The notes: a model not told the origin generated them from the letters alone. A DNA stretch of 64,000 nt from Triplophysa rosa (GCF_024868665.1 NW_026634141.1:109709-173708); one strand, 5' to 3'. Positions 46,684 to 58,500 are shown, counted from the stretch's first letter. Numbers and translations are program-made.

Positions 46684-47647
46684 TGATCCGTGAGGATCTC
46701 CCTGGGGATCCCCACGCGGGAGATGACGCGAAACAGTGCCTCCGCCACACTCTTAGCGGAAATGCTGTGGAGCAGCACTGCCTCGGGATATCGGGTTGCA
46801 TAATCCATCAAGACTAATGCAAATCGATGTCCTCTCGCTGACCACTCTAATGGCCCGATGAGGTCTATACCAATTCTATCGAAGGGGACCTGCATGAGCG
46901 GTAATGGGCGCAATGGCGCTTTTGGGGAGGCCGGAGGGTTTACCAGCTGACATTCACGGCACGAGGCGCAACACCTGCGTACGTTCTTGTGAATGCCTGG
47001 CCAAAAGAATCGGGCCATGAGGCGATTTAGTGTCGTGTTTTGTCCTAAATGTCCCGCCATGGGATTACAATGTGGCACTAGTAAATGGGTTGTATCTTCC
47101 TTTGTTTGAGCGTCTTGGGTCACTCGATACAACCGGTCTTTTATGATTGCAAAATACGGGTAGGAGCGCGGTCGGGCAGGTTGGAGAGGTTGACCGTCCA
47201 GATAGCGGACCTGTTCAAAGGCGAACTTGAGAGATTCGCCCCGGGATTGTTCCAGGGGAAAGTCATCGCGTTCCGAGAGGATTCGCCCCTCGGATCCGCT
47301 CGCTTCCCCTGAAACAGCCTCTCCTGCCTGCACGAGCACTCCGCCTCCCGGTGCCTCTTGACCCCAAGCGACACCCGCGCATAAGCACCCCAATAATTCC
47401 GCGAATGCAGGCCAATTAGTTCCTAAGATTAGTGGGTGTCGGAGATGTGGGTTAACCGCTACCTCAACTCTATGCTTTTCTCCCCAGAATTGAATCATGA
47501 CGGGGATTACAGGATATCTCACCACATCCCCGTGTACTCACCGTACCCGAACCATGCGGCTATTATCCAATGCCCCGGGCCGAACCAGGCTTTGATGGAT
47601 GGAGGTCTGGTTACAACCGGAATTCACCAGAGCCGGGTATATACCCC
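46684..47647 (-). pseudogene. Gmr1-like copy B: protease and integrase N-terminal half
   Basis: The protease active site reads PALVNSGCNQTSIHQSLV, with Asn in place of the catalytic Asp seen in copy A. A TGA follows at about 47537-47539, where copy A has TGC. The frame then runs open from 47525: HPLILGTNWPAFAELLG, the integrase finger with AGHLGQNTT and CASCRECQ, and the core start FDRIGIDLIGPLE. It is open to VISRVGIPREILTD at the gap edge, where the second catalytic Asp is present. About a dozen residues before AGHLG, including the first finger His, are deleted relative to copy A. Confidence 0.85.
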
Positions 47648-48741
47648 TCTTATACTCACAGGAATTTGGTACCATCCATTTTGACCGAGGGCAGCCTGCG
47701 GCATGTCGGGAACCCGGATCATTGTCCCGTCCTCCATCACTGGGCACCGATCGACAAAATGATCCGGGTCTCCACATCGCCAACAGGCCTGCCCAGGCGT
47801 CTCCGCCATCCGGGTGGCGGGAAGTGGAGCACGGGAAGGGCGCGGAGAGAGGGTGGACCCATTGCCGTCCTGAAATCCCTGGGGCGGAGCGCGGGACCCG
47901 ATTGTGTAGTCCCCGGGCTGTGGGAACCGTCGTCGAGGCGGCACTCGTGGCGGACCGGGTGGACGGGACCTGGGTGCAGGGACAGGACAAGGAGAGAGAG
48001 ATAGAGAAGAGGGGGAGAGAGGAACAGCCTCCAGAGAGGAGAGAGAGACAGCCGGGAGGGGTTCACCAACCCCGGGGCACACCACCATCTGGTCTTCCGC
48101 CAGGTGGATGGCTGAGTCCAGCGACGTCTGGCGGTGGCACTGGACCCACTCGGCCATTTTCTTCGGAAGCCGAGCGATAAACTGCTCCAGCACGACGCGG
48201 TCGATGATGTTCTTGATGTCGCCTTTCCCAGCCAGCAGCCATTTGCGGCAGGAGTCCCGGAGCTGGTGGTCCATCACGAAGGGCCGGCCGCTTTCGCCCA
48301 GGGCTACGGCCGACCCTCTGCAGGATGGCCCTCTTCAGGTCGTTGAAGACCAGGAGGTTCTGGACGGGCAGTGGACGAGCCGCCAGTTGCGCTTCCCCCG
48401 ACAGCAATGGCAGGAGTCGCCTCGCCCAATCCTCCGGGGGCCAGCCGCTAGTCTCTGCCGTCTTCTTGAAGAGGACGAGGAATGCCTCCGGGTCATCCTC
48501 TGGCCCCATCTTCGACAGCGGTAAGAACGCGGCGGTCGTCACGGGAGCGGACGCCTCTGCCCGAATCCCCTGGTCCACCCAGCTCCGGAAGCTCTCGCGG
48601 TCCTCTCGCTGGGCCTGGAGGATAGTCTGGAAGCGGAGGTCGTGGTCACTCCGAAGGTCCAGCAGCCTGGTGTTGTTCGCGGTGGAGGACCGCGAGAGAT
48701 GCGATGATGTCCGCAAACGGCGTGCCCGATGTTGCCTGCAT
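47624..48741 (-). pseudogene. Gmr1-like copy B: gag with zinc knuckle
   Basis: The start codon corresponds to 48741. A two-base loss near 48670 shifts the frame early. The middle portion (48663-48310) reads DLRSDHDLRFQTILQAQRED and MGPEDDPEAFLVLFKKTAE. A second shift near 48280 leads into 48277-47624 with KWLLAGKGDIKNIIDRVV, EQFIARLPKKMAEWVQ and the zinc knuckle CWRCGDPDHFVDRC. Copy B keeps about 50 bases near 48258-48308 that are missing from copy A. The last part ends in the same out-of-frame tail beyond the protease join as copy A. Confidence 0.82.
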
Positions 48742-48766
48742 GACGGCGGTGGCCCTCCTACTTCCT

Positions 48767-48785
48767 TCCCGGGTTTCGGGCACCA
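48767..48785 (-). other. Primer binding site, copy B, one extra base
   Basis: The minus strand reads TGGTGCCCGAAACCCGGGA, one C more than copy A and tRNA-Phe, which would bulge the primer duplex. Confidence 0.75.
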
Positions 48786-48786
48786 G

Positions 48787-49175
48787 TGTAGCGGGTTCGC
48801 TATATTAAGGAAGGAAGAGGACGAGGTTGGTGGGACTGACACAAGCTTTTATTGCTTTGCCACACGAGAAAACAAAAAGTCCATTCATACAACACATAAA
48901 TCCACAGCTTTTCCTTCAGCCTGGCTTGAGACGATAATAATCCAGCAAAGTCCTTCGTTCTTTCCTGCGAGGTTCCGTGACCGTGGCAGCCCGTGTGCAG
49001 TCCTTCTGTCTCTCCCCGTTGAGCGTCTCCTGGGTCTTTATATATTGTCTCCCCGCGCCCTTACTGGAATGAGACACAGGTGTTGGTTGTTTGTATTTAC
49101 TCCACTCACTTACCGCTCGTCTCCCGACTCTCTCTCCTGCCGCAGACCTCGCTAAACCATGCCCCCCTCGCCACA
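48787..49175 (-). repeat. 5' LTR of Gmr1-like copy B (389 bp)
   Basis: Same ends as the 41269 LTR (TGTGGCGAGG to CGCTACA in element orientation), with TATATAAAG near 49038. It differs from the copy A LTRs at roughly one base in fifteen over the first 150 bases. Confidence 0.85.
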
Positions 49176-49384
49176 GCGTTATATAAATAAAGTTGATTTG
49201 AGTTGAGGGGATGTATCAGAGCTGCAATTAGCAATATGGCCCAATCACTGCTTCTATGACAGTGCACAGCCACAAGAAAAAAATGTACATGAAAAACAGA
49301 ACTCTTGAACAGAACAGATGAGAAGAACTCAAAATGAAGGCTATCTTTATAAACGTAACACACTTTACTCACAAGATTTGAAGC

Positions 49385-49930
49385 CACAACCTCAAAGTGG
49401 TGGGAGCTTTGAGCTCGTAGCCGGGGCGGGGTCTCAAGATAACGTGAGAATCCCGGCCCCGAGTTCTAGGACACGAAGGGTGCTTGCAGATCCCCTACCC
49501 TCTTGGAGGTGAGCGCAATCAGGAAAACCGTCTTTATCAAGACTGAGAAAGAGCGGCAACACCGACAGGCTCGAAGGGGGCGGGGCCTCTTAAGTTGTGC
49601 CACCTAGGTCGCAAGAGGGTACGGAGCTAGGAAAGGTGGTCACCCTCTCGCGCCCCTTAGGAAACTAATGACCAGGCCGTGCTGTCCCAGAGGCTACCCA
49701 GCACTTGGGTCATGATGAGCGTCCGTAGCGGCTACATACATTCCCAGTGTGGAGGGGTAGAGGTTACTCCCCATTCTCTCTTGGGGAAGGGACAGCTCGT
49801 AGCCGATCGAGCAACTCCGCGGGTCTTCCCGAGAAGAGCACCAGGACGAGAAGAGGCGCCACTTATGGGCGTATAGCCGCCCAGTGGCCGAGGCCCTAGC
49901 CTGAGTGACGTCCCAACCATACTGGAGGTG
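49385..49930 (-). pseudogene. DIRS tyrosine recombinase remnant
   Basis: Tyrosine recombinases replace integrase in DIRS elements and insert circular DNA. On the minus strand near 49880-49790 one frame reads YAHKWRLFSSWCSSREDPRS, the N-terminal core-binding region. Near 49535-49475 another reads FLIALTSKRVGDLQAPFVS, the start of the catalytic domain; the Arg in KRVGDL corresponds to the first catalytic Arg. The remaining catalytic residues, including the Tyr, lie beyond the truncation. Frame changes and a stop follow the motif. The frames were read by hand and are too short or broken to appear as one ORF. Confidence 0.65.
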
Positions 49931-50083
49931 GGTCGCTCAGGATCTCCTCGTCCCGTTCAGACATGGAGACCAGGTTCTGCCTGGGATGCCGTAACGTGCC
50001 CCATCCCCTGGGAAGCAGTTCGCCAGGGAGAGCGGCCAGGGGGAGTTGTTGTCAGAGCCTCAGCTCCGAGAACCAAGTCCTGG

Positions 50084-51966
50084 TTAGGCCAAAGGGACGT
50101 AACTAGTACCACTTGATGCTCCTCTTCCCTGGCCTTGCACAGGACCTGTGCAATGAGGCTCACTGGGGGGAAAGTGTACTTCTGCTTGTCCCGCGGCCAG
50201 CTGTGCGCAAGGGCATCCGTGCCAAGGGTTGCCTCGGACAGGGAGTATCAAAGTGGACAATGGGTGGAGTCCGGGGAGGCAACAGGACCACCTGTGCCTG
50301 GCCAAACTGCTCCAAAATGAGCCGGCTGCGTGGGGATGGACTCGCCACTCTCCGCGAGCCTTTGACTGACGAGAGAGCGCATCGGCTGTCTGGTTCAGGA
50401 TGCCTGGGATGTGTGTGGCCCGCAGGGAACTGATCACCTGCTGACTCCAGAGGAGGAGGCGCCGGGCGAGTCATGTTAGCTGCCGTGAGCGAATGGCACC
50501 AATGATATACGCCACAGCAGCTGTGCTGTCCGACCGGACCAGCACGTGCTTGCCCTGCACGAGAGGTAGTAGCCTCCTCAATGCAAGTAGCACAACCAAC
50601 AACTCTAGGCAGTTGAAATGCCAACGCAGGCGGGGGCCTGTCCACCGCCCTGACACTGCATGCCCGTTGCACACGGCACCCCAACCCTACATTGAGGTAT
50701 CCCTAAGGGGACCCCTGTCCACAAGAAGGTCATGGAGACCATGGAGGGTGTGTCGGCAGAAAAGCGTGATGCCCATACGCCTGCTGCCGGTGTTCCACGC
50801 TCTCCAAGGAACTTGACTCTGTAGCTAGTGTTGGAGCGGTCATATGTGCATCGACTCGGGGGGGACCACCCCCGCCGAGGATGTCATGTATCCCAGGAGC
50901 CTCTGAAATTGTTTCTGGGGGACCGCTGACTGCCTGAGAGCTTCAGGCAGTTCAACACTGATCGGGCGCACTCTGTAGTCAGTCGCACTGCCTCTGGGAG
51001 GCCGCGGGCTTCCTCGTCGCGGGTCTCGCGCCCCCCGCGGGGGGTGAGCGGGGCCGCTCATGAGGACAGAGTCGAGTTCCATACCGAGAAAGAGGAGGCT
51101 CTGCCCCGGGGAGAGCTTGCTCTTCTCAGTTGACCTGTAGCCCCACTGATCTAGGTGCCGGAGCACCAGGTCCCTGTGTGTACACAACAGATTTCAAGAG
51201 TGCTCCAAGCTGAGCCAGTCGTCGAGATAGTTTAGTACCCGCACACCTCCTTCCCTTCCCTAATCGACCTTCTAAAAGACTCGTGGAGACTGGGACAGAC
51301 CGAACGGGAGGACCCTGTACTGATATGCCTGTCCCTCGAACGCAAACCGTAGGAATGGCCGATGTCGAGGGAGGATCGAGACATGAATTACGCGTCCTTC
51401 AGGTCGGTTGCCATGAACCAGTCCTGACACCTGACGGACGTCAGGATGCGCTTCTGCGTGATCAATCCGAAAGGCAGCTATTGTGTAGGTGCCTGTTCAG
51501 AACACACAGACCCACGATAGTGCGCAACCCCCCGCCTTTCTTAGGGATAATGAAGTACAGGCTGTAAAACCCGTTGAACATCTCGGCTGGTGAGAAGGGC
51601 TCGATCACTCCCTTCGCCAGAAGGGTGGCTACTTCGGCCCGAAGTACGGGAACATCCTAGCCTCTGACTGAAGTATATCGGATGCCCTGAAACTTGGCGG
51701 GCGTGAGGCGACTGGATTGCGTAGCCGATACAAATCGTCTTCCCTAGCCAGCCTGACAGTCTGGGAAGCCGGACAGGCTCCCAGAAATGAGACAGGGGGA
51801 CTAAAGGTACGATCTTTTTCATCGTCCCCCCTGGGGGTGGTTCGATGGCTAGCAGTACTGATTCATTGCCTGCTGTTTTTCCTGCCTGGCGACTGCGCAG
51901 CTCAACGCACTGTCTGACTGAGAATGCTGAGGGCTGGTGTTTATACTCGACATTGCGCTTCGCCAT
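50084..51966 (-). pseudogene. DIRS reverse transcriptase and RNase H remnant
   Basis: Fragments in order: 51966-51541 with the pre-RT region, then 51187-50840 with KSKLSPGQSLLFLGMELDSV and KQFQRLLGYMTSSAGVVPPE. RNase H follows with LRWHFNCLELLVVLLALRRL and HVLVRSDSTAAVAYII, then ATHIPGILNQTADALSRQ, the C-terminal Asp block. Frames change several times. Between SVL and TDYR about 70 extra GC-rich bases (50990-51060) are inserted relative to DIRS copy 1. RT palm catalytic residues could not be located in a single clean frame. Confidence 0.75.
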
Positions 51967-51988
51967 GACGCAATGTCGAGTTTGCCGT

Positions 51989-53322
51989 TCACCATCGTGC
52001 AGAGGGTGGGAGCGGCTGTGATAACCCAGAGAGAGAGGAAACTCTCTTTTGAGAGTAAGTGGGTGCTAGCCCCTCGGAGGGGGCCAGCAGATGGAGAGAC
52101 GGGGCGGGATCCGTCCCTATCCGACTTCCCAGCGATGTGGTTGGGGTCGGGCCCAATGGTAGCCTAGATTCCCCTGAGGTCTTCACATGAGGGCCGCTTC
52201 GCTGTCTCCTCCAGGGGGTCCGCCTGAGTGGGGGGCGCCAGAGCTGGAGGGCATCGAAGAGGACCAGGGCTGCTGGGAAGCAGACAGTGCACGGGATTCG
52301 ACGGCCGTGGCGGCCGAGTCGCGGCACGGAGGACTGCTTCTTTACTGTCGAGAACCCTGCGGGGGAGGCCGCGTGCGGGTCTCGCGCCCCCGACGGGCAG
52401 GGGGTGAGCAGGGCCGCTGCGGCTCGACAGTAACACCAACCAGCCCCCCCTTGCGAGACGGGTGCGTCGAGAATGCGGACCTTCTTGGCGTTACTCATCT
52501 GCGCAAGGATCGGCCAGAGGAGTTTCTCATGGACCACAAGTGTGGACATCGTCCGACCCAGGGCCCGCGTGGTCACCTTGGTCGCCCGTAGAGCGAGGTC
52601 GGTGGCGGCGTGGAGTTCCTGCATAAGCGCTGAGTCGGTCTTACCCTCGTGGAGCTCTCTCAACGCCCTGGCCTGGCAGGAGCCATAGCGTGGAGAGAGG
52701 AGGCAGCTTGGTCCGCCGCAATGTAAGCTCTCGACACCATAGATGCCGAGACCCCACATGCTTTGGACAGGAGTCTAGGTCGAGCCCCACCCCAGGTGGC
52801 CGCCGCCTATGGGCAGGAGTGCACCGCGGCGGCATACTCCACCTGTGGGACATCGACGTATCCTCTAGCTGTCCCAACCTCGAGGGAAGAGAGGGTGACA
52901 GAACTTTGTTTGACGTGAAACGTGCCAGAAAGGGGGCGTTTCCAGGTCTTACTAAGTTCCTCATGCACTTCTGGTAAACATGGCACTGAGGGCGGGCACG
53001 GCTTGGAGCCACGCGCAAACCTAAGGCGCCATGTAGCCTGCCGCGAGCGCTGGGAGAGGCAGTGCGGGCACATTTCGACATCTGCTTCTTCCTGGGCTCC
53101 AACCCCCCGTGGGAGGGAGCCCGAGGAATCGTCGGAGTCGGATGGCAATACGTCACCCCCCGATGCTGCAAGAGACATCTCATCATCACGCATCGTGTCC
53201 GAATACGTGATTGAGGAATAAGACAGTGGACCGTCTCCTGGGGAATGGCCAGACGAGCGAGACGAGGTGCGAACGGTCCGTGAGCCAGTGGCTGGCGGAT
53301 TATCGCTCACAGTAATCCTCAT
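51989..53322 (-). pseudogene. DIRS gag remnant
   Basis: The upstream frame 53322-52807 has an acidic Ser-rich segment and then CLPEVHEELSKTWKRPLSGT and GYVDVPQVEYAAAVHSCP, typical of DIRS gag. After a shift near 52780 the frame 52759-51989 has ALRELHEGKTDSALMQELHA, ATDLALRATKVTTRALGRTM and SNAKKVRILDAPVSQGG, the conserved gag core. The C-terminal portion is frame-shifted and GC-rich. Gag would package the RNA template; this copy cannot make a full protein. Confidence 0.75.
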
Positions 53323-53535
53323 ATCACCTTCGCTGCTTGCCGTAGCAGATGGCAGGGCCGTAGTCCTGCCGCCACGGAACAGGGAGCAAACGAGGTGGTG
53401 GCTGAGTCCCGTGGGAACACAGCCACCCGTGACGCAACGTCTGAATCGTCACCTCCGCAGTGCGGGCAGGACATATCCACAATGTCTGCCCCAGCGTACT
53501 GGAAGCAGGCATCGTGTCAAATTTGTCCATTCCTT

Positions 53536-54004
53536 GGCTTTCCTTTCCTTCATTTTATTTTATTTTATTACAGCATACATATTGTATAGTATGCAAAACA
53601 AATATAACTAGTACCAGGACAATGTTTGTATATTTAAGAGATTTGTGAGATCCCATCTGTAGTTTTTCTTATGTTATGGTATGGCAATAACAAGGTTTCA
53701 TGAAATCTTTATTAGCGGGCAAATTTGTTTGTAACCAGATATGTTTTTAGGCTTAAGGTAACACTGCCATTGCTTTACAGAATGGCAGTGTAACAAAAAC
53801 CTAAGGTTGAATTACAGAACCGTTATGCATTGCTGTGTTTAGATATGACATGCCAATTGTTTATCTTGATTCCAGTTGCAAATACTTTCGTGGCATGTAT
53901 TTGTGTCTGTGTTGTCAACATGGCAGCATTATGGGCTTTGAGTACTCTATATTGTAAAAAAAAACTACAAAACTGTACTGTTTACTGTAGCTGGGGTGGT
54001 GCCC
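53536..54004. other. No gene recognised
   Basis: Includes a short direct repeat of tttattttatt near 53553 and otherwise AT-rich sequence without supported features. Confidence 0.6.
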
Positions 54005-54372
54005 TTAAAGGGATAGTTCACCCAAAAATAAAAATTGTGTCATGAATTACTCACTCTCTAGTTTGAATTTATGCATTTCTTTGTTTGGTTGAAAAGACAA
54101 AAAATTACATATCGAAGAATGTTAATTTGTGGGGCATAACATAGTAGAAAAGAAAAGTAGTAAAAAGCATTAAATGGCACTCAAAGGTGCTCCAGAACTT
54201 TTTGCTTTCCGAAATTCCTCAACATACAGTATCTTCTTTTGTGTTATGCCTCAGAACAGTCAGTTGCTAACATCCTCCCAAGTATCTTTCTTTGTGTTCA
54301 ACAGAAAAAAAGAAATTTATACAGGTTTGAAACAACTTGAGGGTGAGTAAGTTGGGTGAACTATCCCTTTAA
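54005..54372. mobile_element. Palindromic MITE with TTAA ends
   Basis: Starts TTAAAGGGATAGTTCACCC and ends gggtgaactatccctttaa, with inner matches such as caacttgagggtgagtaa against ttactcactctctagtttg. TTAA lies at both ends (54005 and 54369). This is one of the most abundant MITE types in cyprinid genomes; the TTAA target suggests piggyBac or Kolobok mobilisation. Confidence 0.85.
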
Positions 54373-54410
54373 ATGTTGCTCTTTGTACCTTTACAAGTAC
54401 TTTACAGGTG

Positions 54411-54703
54411 GGAGGCAGTCGTGGCCTAATGGTTAGAGAGTCGGACTCGTGACCAGAAGGTTGCCGGTTCGATCAGGGCCGGCGGGTAACGACTGAGGTG
54501 CCCTTGAGCAAGGCACCTTACCCCTACTTGCTCCCCGGCGCTGCAGTGATAGCTGCCCACTGCTCCGGGTGTACGTGTGTTCAACACTTGCTGTGCGTGT
54601 GTTCACTACTCTCTGGATGGGTTAAAAGCAGAGGTCACATTTCGGGTATGGGTCACCATATCTGACTAATAGGTCACTTTCACTCACTTCACTCACTCAC
54701 TTT
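54411..54703 (+). repeat. tRNA-derived SINE, second copy
   Basis: Sense copy of the SINE at 25003-25279, with gtggcctaatggttagagag (A box region) and ggttcgatcagggccggcg (B box with a small deletion), through ctctggatgggttaaaagca, ending in a ttcactcac tail that differs from the first copy. Confidence 0.85.
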
Positions 54704-55655
54704 ATACAAAACATAAAATGTATTACCTTTTTGGGTACATTATTGGACCCTAAGGTCTATTGTGTACCTTTAAAGGTACAGTTAAAGGTTAGGGAAACAA
54801 AATGATTGCCTATAGTTTCCATTCACCCCAGCATGGCAATAACAGTAACATGAACTTCTGATGCACCAGCTGAGCCCTCACCATTGGCAGCCAGTGCATT
54901 CTGTGGGCAGCGGGTGCATGTGAATCAGACTTGCCAGTATTAAGTGGATGCCATGATGATTAAGCATTCTCCATTCCCAAGCAATACATGATAGCTAGCG
55001 TGATGGCCTTACTGCCAGTCCATGTGTGGACGTCCATCACCTCAAATAGATCACGCTCCGCTCTGCCACCACCCTGACTTCCCCCTGAGAGGTAAAGACT
55101 CTCCAGTTGTAAAATGCTCCAGTTGTCCTATTATAGCCTTGACTGCTCAGTTGGAATAAGAGGTTGAGTGGACATGAGAGCATTTTGGAAACAGTGAGAC
55201 TGCGTTGCTAAGGATAGGGACGTGTCTGATCTCTCCTTGTGACCTTCCTACTTTTGAGGTGGCCATGTAGTGGACGGTGAAAGGTAAATGCAGTCCAGTT
55301 CCACCCAGTGTTCTGACTGCTGACACAGGCAGAGAGTCTTATACCTAAAAATATTTTTAGGGAGGGACTTCCCCATATGATCACATGGCCTGAGGTACAG
55401 AAATAACATACAGGAAAAACACATGGTGTTTTGTGGACAGAGCGTAATCTACTGTATGCATGTGCTGAAGTAATGCATCTGTATGCAATGTATATACTGT
55501 ACATACAGTAACAATCTGTGTTTTGTTTACACAACAATGACCTATGGGTGCCTGAAAACGCAAACCTTTGAAAATGGGTTTCAAAGTGCAAGTTTTTAAA
55601 AATGATATTGTCATTGCTTCTGTGTACAAAAATGTAAATTTGTGAAAATGGTGAC
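54704..55655. other. No gene recognised
   Basis: A cluster of aggtaca/gtaccttt motifs lies at 54730-54790. Nothing else was supported. Confidence 0.55.
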
Positions 55656-55993
55656 TGTAACAAAGTTCAATGTAGGGAAGGAAGGAGGCGGGAACCGGCG
55701 AACATTTAAACAATAAACTTTAATGAAAAATAAACAAACAATAATCCAAGAATAAAAGACCGGCAGCCACCTCACGGTCGACTGCCGGCCACACAAACAT
55801 AAACATAAACAAACTTAACAGTTTCCGGGCCCGGGTCCTCTCTCGTCGGCAGTCCCGTCGCTCGTCCTCTTATGCTCCCTAGCTCCCCGTGAGGCATGCG
55901 GGACCGGTGCGCGTACAGCTGATACTCATTATCACTCACGCCACCGGCCCCGCCTTCCTGCCCCACGGCTCTCGTCCCGCCTTCCTCGCTACA
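55656..55993 (-). mobile_element. Solo LTR, 338 bp, with 5-bp target duplication
   Basis: In element orientation it starts TGTAGCGAGG and ends TTTGTTACA. It is flanked by a perfect duplication GTGAC (55651-55655 and 55994-55998). It resembles the LTR at 58376 in layout (GTGATAATGAGTATCAGCTG-like block, gtgtggccggcag, ttgttcgccggttcc), so the two belong to related families. Confidence 0.88.
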
Positions 55994-55998
55994 GTGAC

Positions 55999-57180
55999 AT
56001 AATGCATATTCATATTACAGGTTCAGTCTATAGGCATGCAGGTTTAGGCTTTAGATAACCAAAATAACAATGGCTGACTGAGGACACTTGACTTTTGAAT
56101 TTTTTGCACTGCTTATAGCTTTAGTTTAGAAATATCTAAATAAAATGTCTGTATTAGTTTGCACAAACATACAAAAATGACAGTATTCTGTTTTAAATAT
56201 TACCATTAATGCACTTCTGAATAGCTGAAAAGCATAGTGCACATTATCATAAATATTTCAAGTATTAACCTACACGTTTTGTCTTCTTGAAAGTAATCTC
56301 CAAAGTCTGGCCTGGTACAGTGTTGAAACAGGTTTTATTTTGACATGTGACAGATAAGCTGATATATAATAGGTGTCACAAGAAGAAAGGCAGGGTATTA
56401 CTGTATGTAATACAGTTGCTTCAAATAGAGTGACTTAAATAACTCAAGGTTCAGTTTAGGTTTTCGAAGAACATGGCCAATGAATACAAATTTAATTTAC
56501 AAATTCACCAGAACTTGCACTCAAGGTACGCATTTCATGAGTTTGTACTGAACCGAGACCACACACTATCATTAAAGCTACAGGAAAACCCAAATTACAG
56601 TACATAATGAAGAAGGAAATAAACAAGCCTACTTAGGTTAAAACCACAAACAACACAAGATATTCAAAACCATATTTAAAGCTGCAATGGTTTATCATTC
56701 ATTTCCAAAAAGGATTTTAAAATCTGATTCCAATCTAAACATTGTTGAGCTTTGGTGAGATACTTCCATCACTTCAATCGATAACTTCCTGTTTTATAGC
56801 CACTGTCTCTGTTCGTAAAAAAGTTTTGAAGAGCCTAAACAAATCTGCTTTCCTCATTTAGCTTGACCAACTGCAGGCACAGACGTACTAGAAAGAGAAT
56901 CTGCTTAACAACTGTGACAGCGTGAGTGATAAGCTGGTCAAATCAGATTCCATTTACCACTCATTCTGCGCTTTAGGTTTGGTGACACTCCTCTGGGGTG
57001 ATGCAAGATGTTATATTTGCCTCCCCTGTTTGCGAGAGGCAAGCGACTTGTCTTCTCCCCCCAACTACCATACTGCATTGTCCCATGTATCCAAAGAAGT
57101 AAAGTGGTCACATGAAACGTTATTGCAGTCTCTTTAGGTTCTGAGAGGTATAGAGAGCCGTGGTGTTCATGCTTCCAGTA
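55999..57180. other. Upstream flank of the CEFIP-like gene, nothing recognised
   Basis: No coding or repeat structure could be supported. Confidence 0.5.
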
Positions 57181-57501
57181 CCAAAATAGCTGATGACCAT
57201 TTCTATTTCATCTGTCGCCCACTTGACACCAAAGAGTTGTGTGGCTAACTCCTTCCTGTGTGACAACTCTAGCCTTACCGGCAGCTATTTTGTTGGTGTT
57301 GTTCAGTTTTGTACGCGCTCATATGAACATGGATTTGTACCATGAACTTTTGTCTTTTTTTAACAAAAGGACTGGGTCATAGTGTTTTTATTCGGACATC
57401 TTCAAAAAGTGACTTGTGGGAAATGTACTGCAATATACAGGATTTATTAAACTTTTGATTAATGGATTTGTCTCGGGATTCAATACAGAACTTTAAGAAA
57501 G
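57181..57501 (+). promoter_or_regulatory. Possible first exon and promoter region of the CEFIP-like gene
   Basis: A strong donor-like sequence AAAG|GTAAGG sits at 57501/57502, and a good acceptor lies 1.7 kb downstream at 59213, just before the long coding exon. A CCAAAATAGC near-CArG motif at 57181-57190 is the kind of site used in muscle genes. Transcript support is unavailable, and the upstream boundary is a guess. Confidence 0.25.
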
Positions 57502-58370
57502 GTAAGGAATATAAAATAATTATGCTTCATATTAAATCGTTCAACAAATGCGCTTAATATTATGACAGAAGCTGTGTTTGTAATTTCCATACTGTAATGT
57601 AAACAACATTTTCCTTTAAATAGTAATGCTAAAAGCCAGAGTTTCTATTTCGTTGAGGTTAGTCAGGGCGTTATCGCCATACTATGTCATAAATAAAATA
57701 ACAGATGTGTTTGAAATTTACCCCAACTGCAAGTTGATATGGAATAATGAGCAGTGGAAACATGTTGTGCTATCCAAACATTCTTGGTCACTTACTGTAT
57801 GCTCATAAATATATCTATGTAGAGATTGGTCCTTGCTCAGCATTTTAAATATTTTAAATTAACATGATATTTCAGAATGTAAACAAAAATGTCTAATATT
57901 GCCACAAATTCCTATTTTGTTAGTTATTAGCTGTGATGGGTGCTGGTTAATGGATACGTGTCAGATGATAAATATGGGGCAATGAGTTATTCCTGACCCA
58001 CCCACATATCAAAAAAGCTGCAATGTAAAAAATCACGAATGATAATTGTGTTCTCTAAATAATTATTGCGGTCAATTTTGAATAGCTTTATTACCACTAT
58101 AAACATAGTGGAATTGTTTTGTATCTCTTGTACACAGGTTTTTAAAGCCTATTGTTTTTTTTTTAAAATGAAAGACTTGTTTAACACAACATTGTATAAT
58201 CATCTATATATTCTAAATATGCTTTTGTTTGCTAAGGGTTATGTGAAAGGGCAGACAGACATCTGTCTTCTAAAAATAATGTGTTTGGCCTGGTGTATGT
58301 GTATCTCTTTTTACTGTACATAGTCACATGCAGACATACTGTACCTCCCACATTCAAGGTCAAAATATAT
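57502..58370. other. Probable intron sequence, nothing recognised
   Basis: AT-rich, short chance frames only. It would be intron 1 if the donor at 57502 is real. Confidence 0.4.
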
Positions 58371-58493
58371 AATACTGTGACGAGGGAGGTGTGACGAGAG
58401 CCGTGGGAGGAGGAAGCGAGGCCGGGATGCGATTGATAATGAGTGTCAGCTGGGCGCCACCGGCCTCGTATCTCTCACGGAGGACATCGGAAG

Positions 58494-58500
58494 CATAAAA
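58494..58500 (+). promoter_or_regulatory. TATA box of the palindromic LTR
   Basis: CATAAAA at 58494-58500; the inverted arm corresponds to LTR sequence ending about 30 bases downstream of it, close to where transcription would start. Confidence 0.5.

Larger units (their letters stand above)
46684..49175 (-). mobile_element. Gmr1-like Gypsy element, copy B (partial)
   Basis: Minus strand: 5' LTR 49175-48787 (389 bases), primer site, gag, protease and the first half of integrase, then the gap. It is clearly the same family as copy A but more diverged; its LTR differs from those of copy A at many positions. No target duplication could be matched between 41264-41268 and 49176-49180. Confidence 0.85.
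49385..53535 (-). mobile_element. DIRS-like retrotransposon copy 2, 3'-truncated
   Basis: Minus-strand order: gag (53.3-52.0 kb), RT (51.97-50.84), RNase H (50.68-50.08), tyrosine recombinase (49.93-49.39). It shares long blocks with DIRS copy 1, for example gtggctgagtcccgtgggaa and gcgggcaggacatatccaca. No terminal inverted repeat was found at either end: similarity stops near 53535 and inside the recombinase near 49385. Confidence 0.8.
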
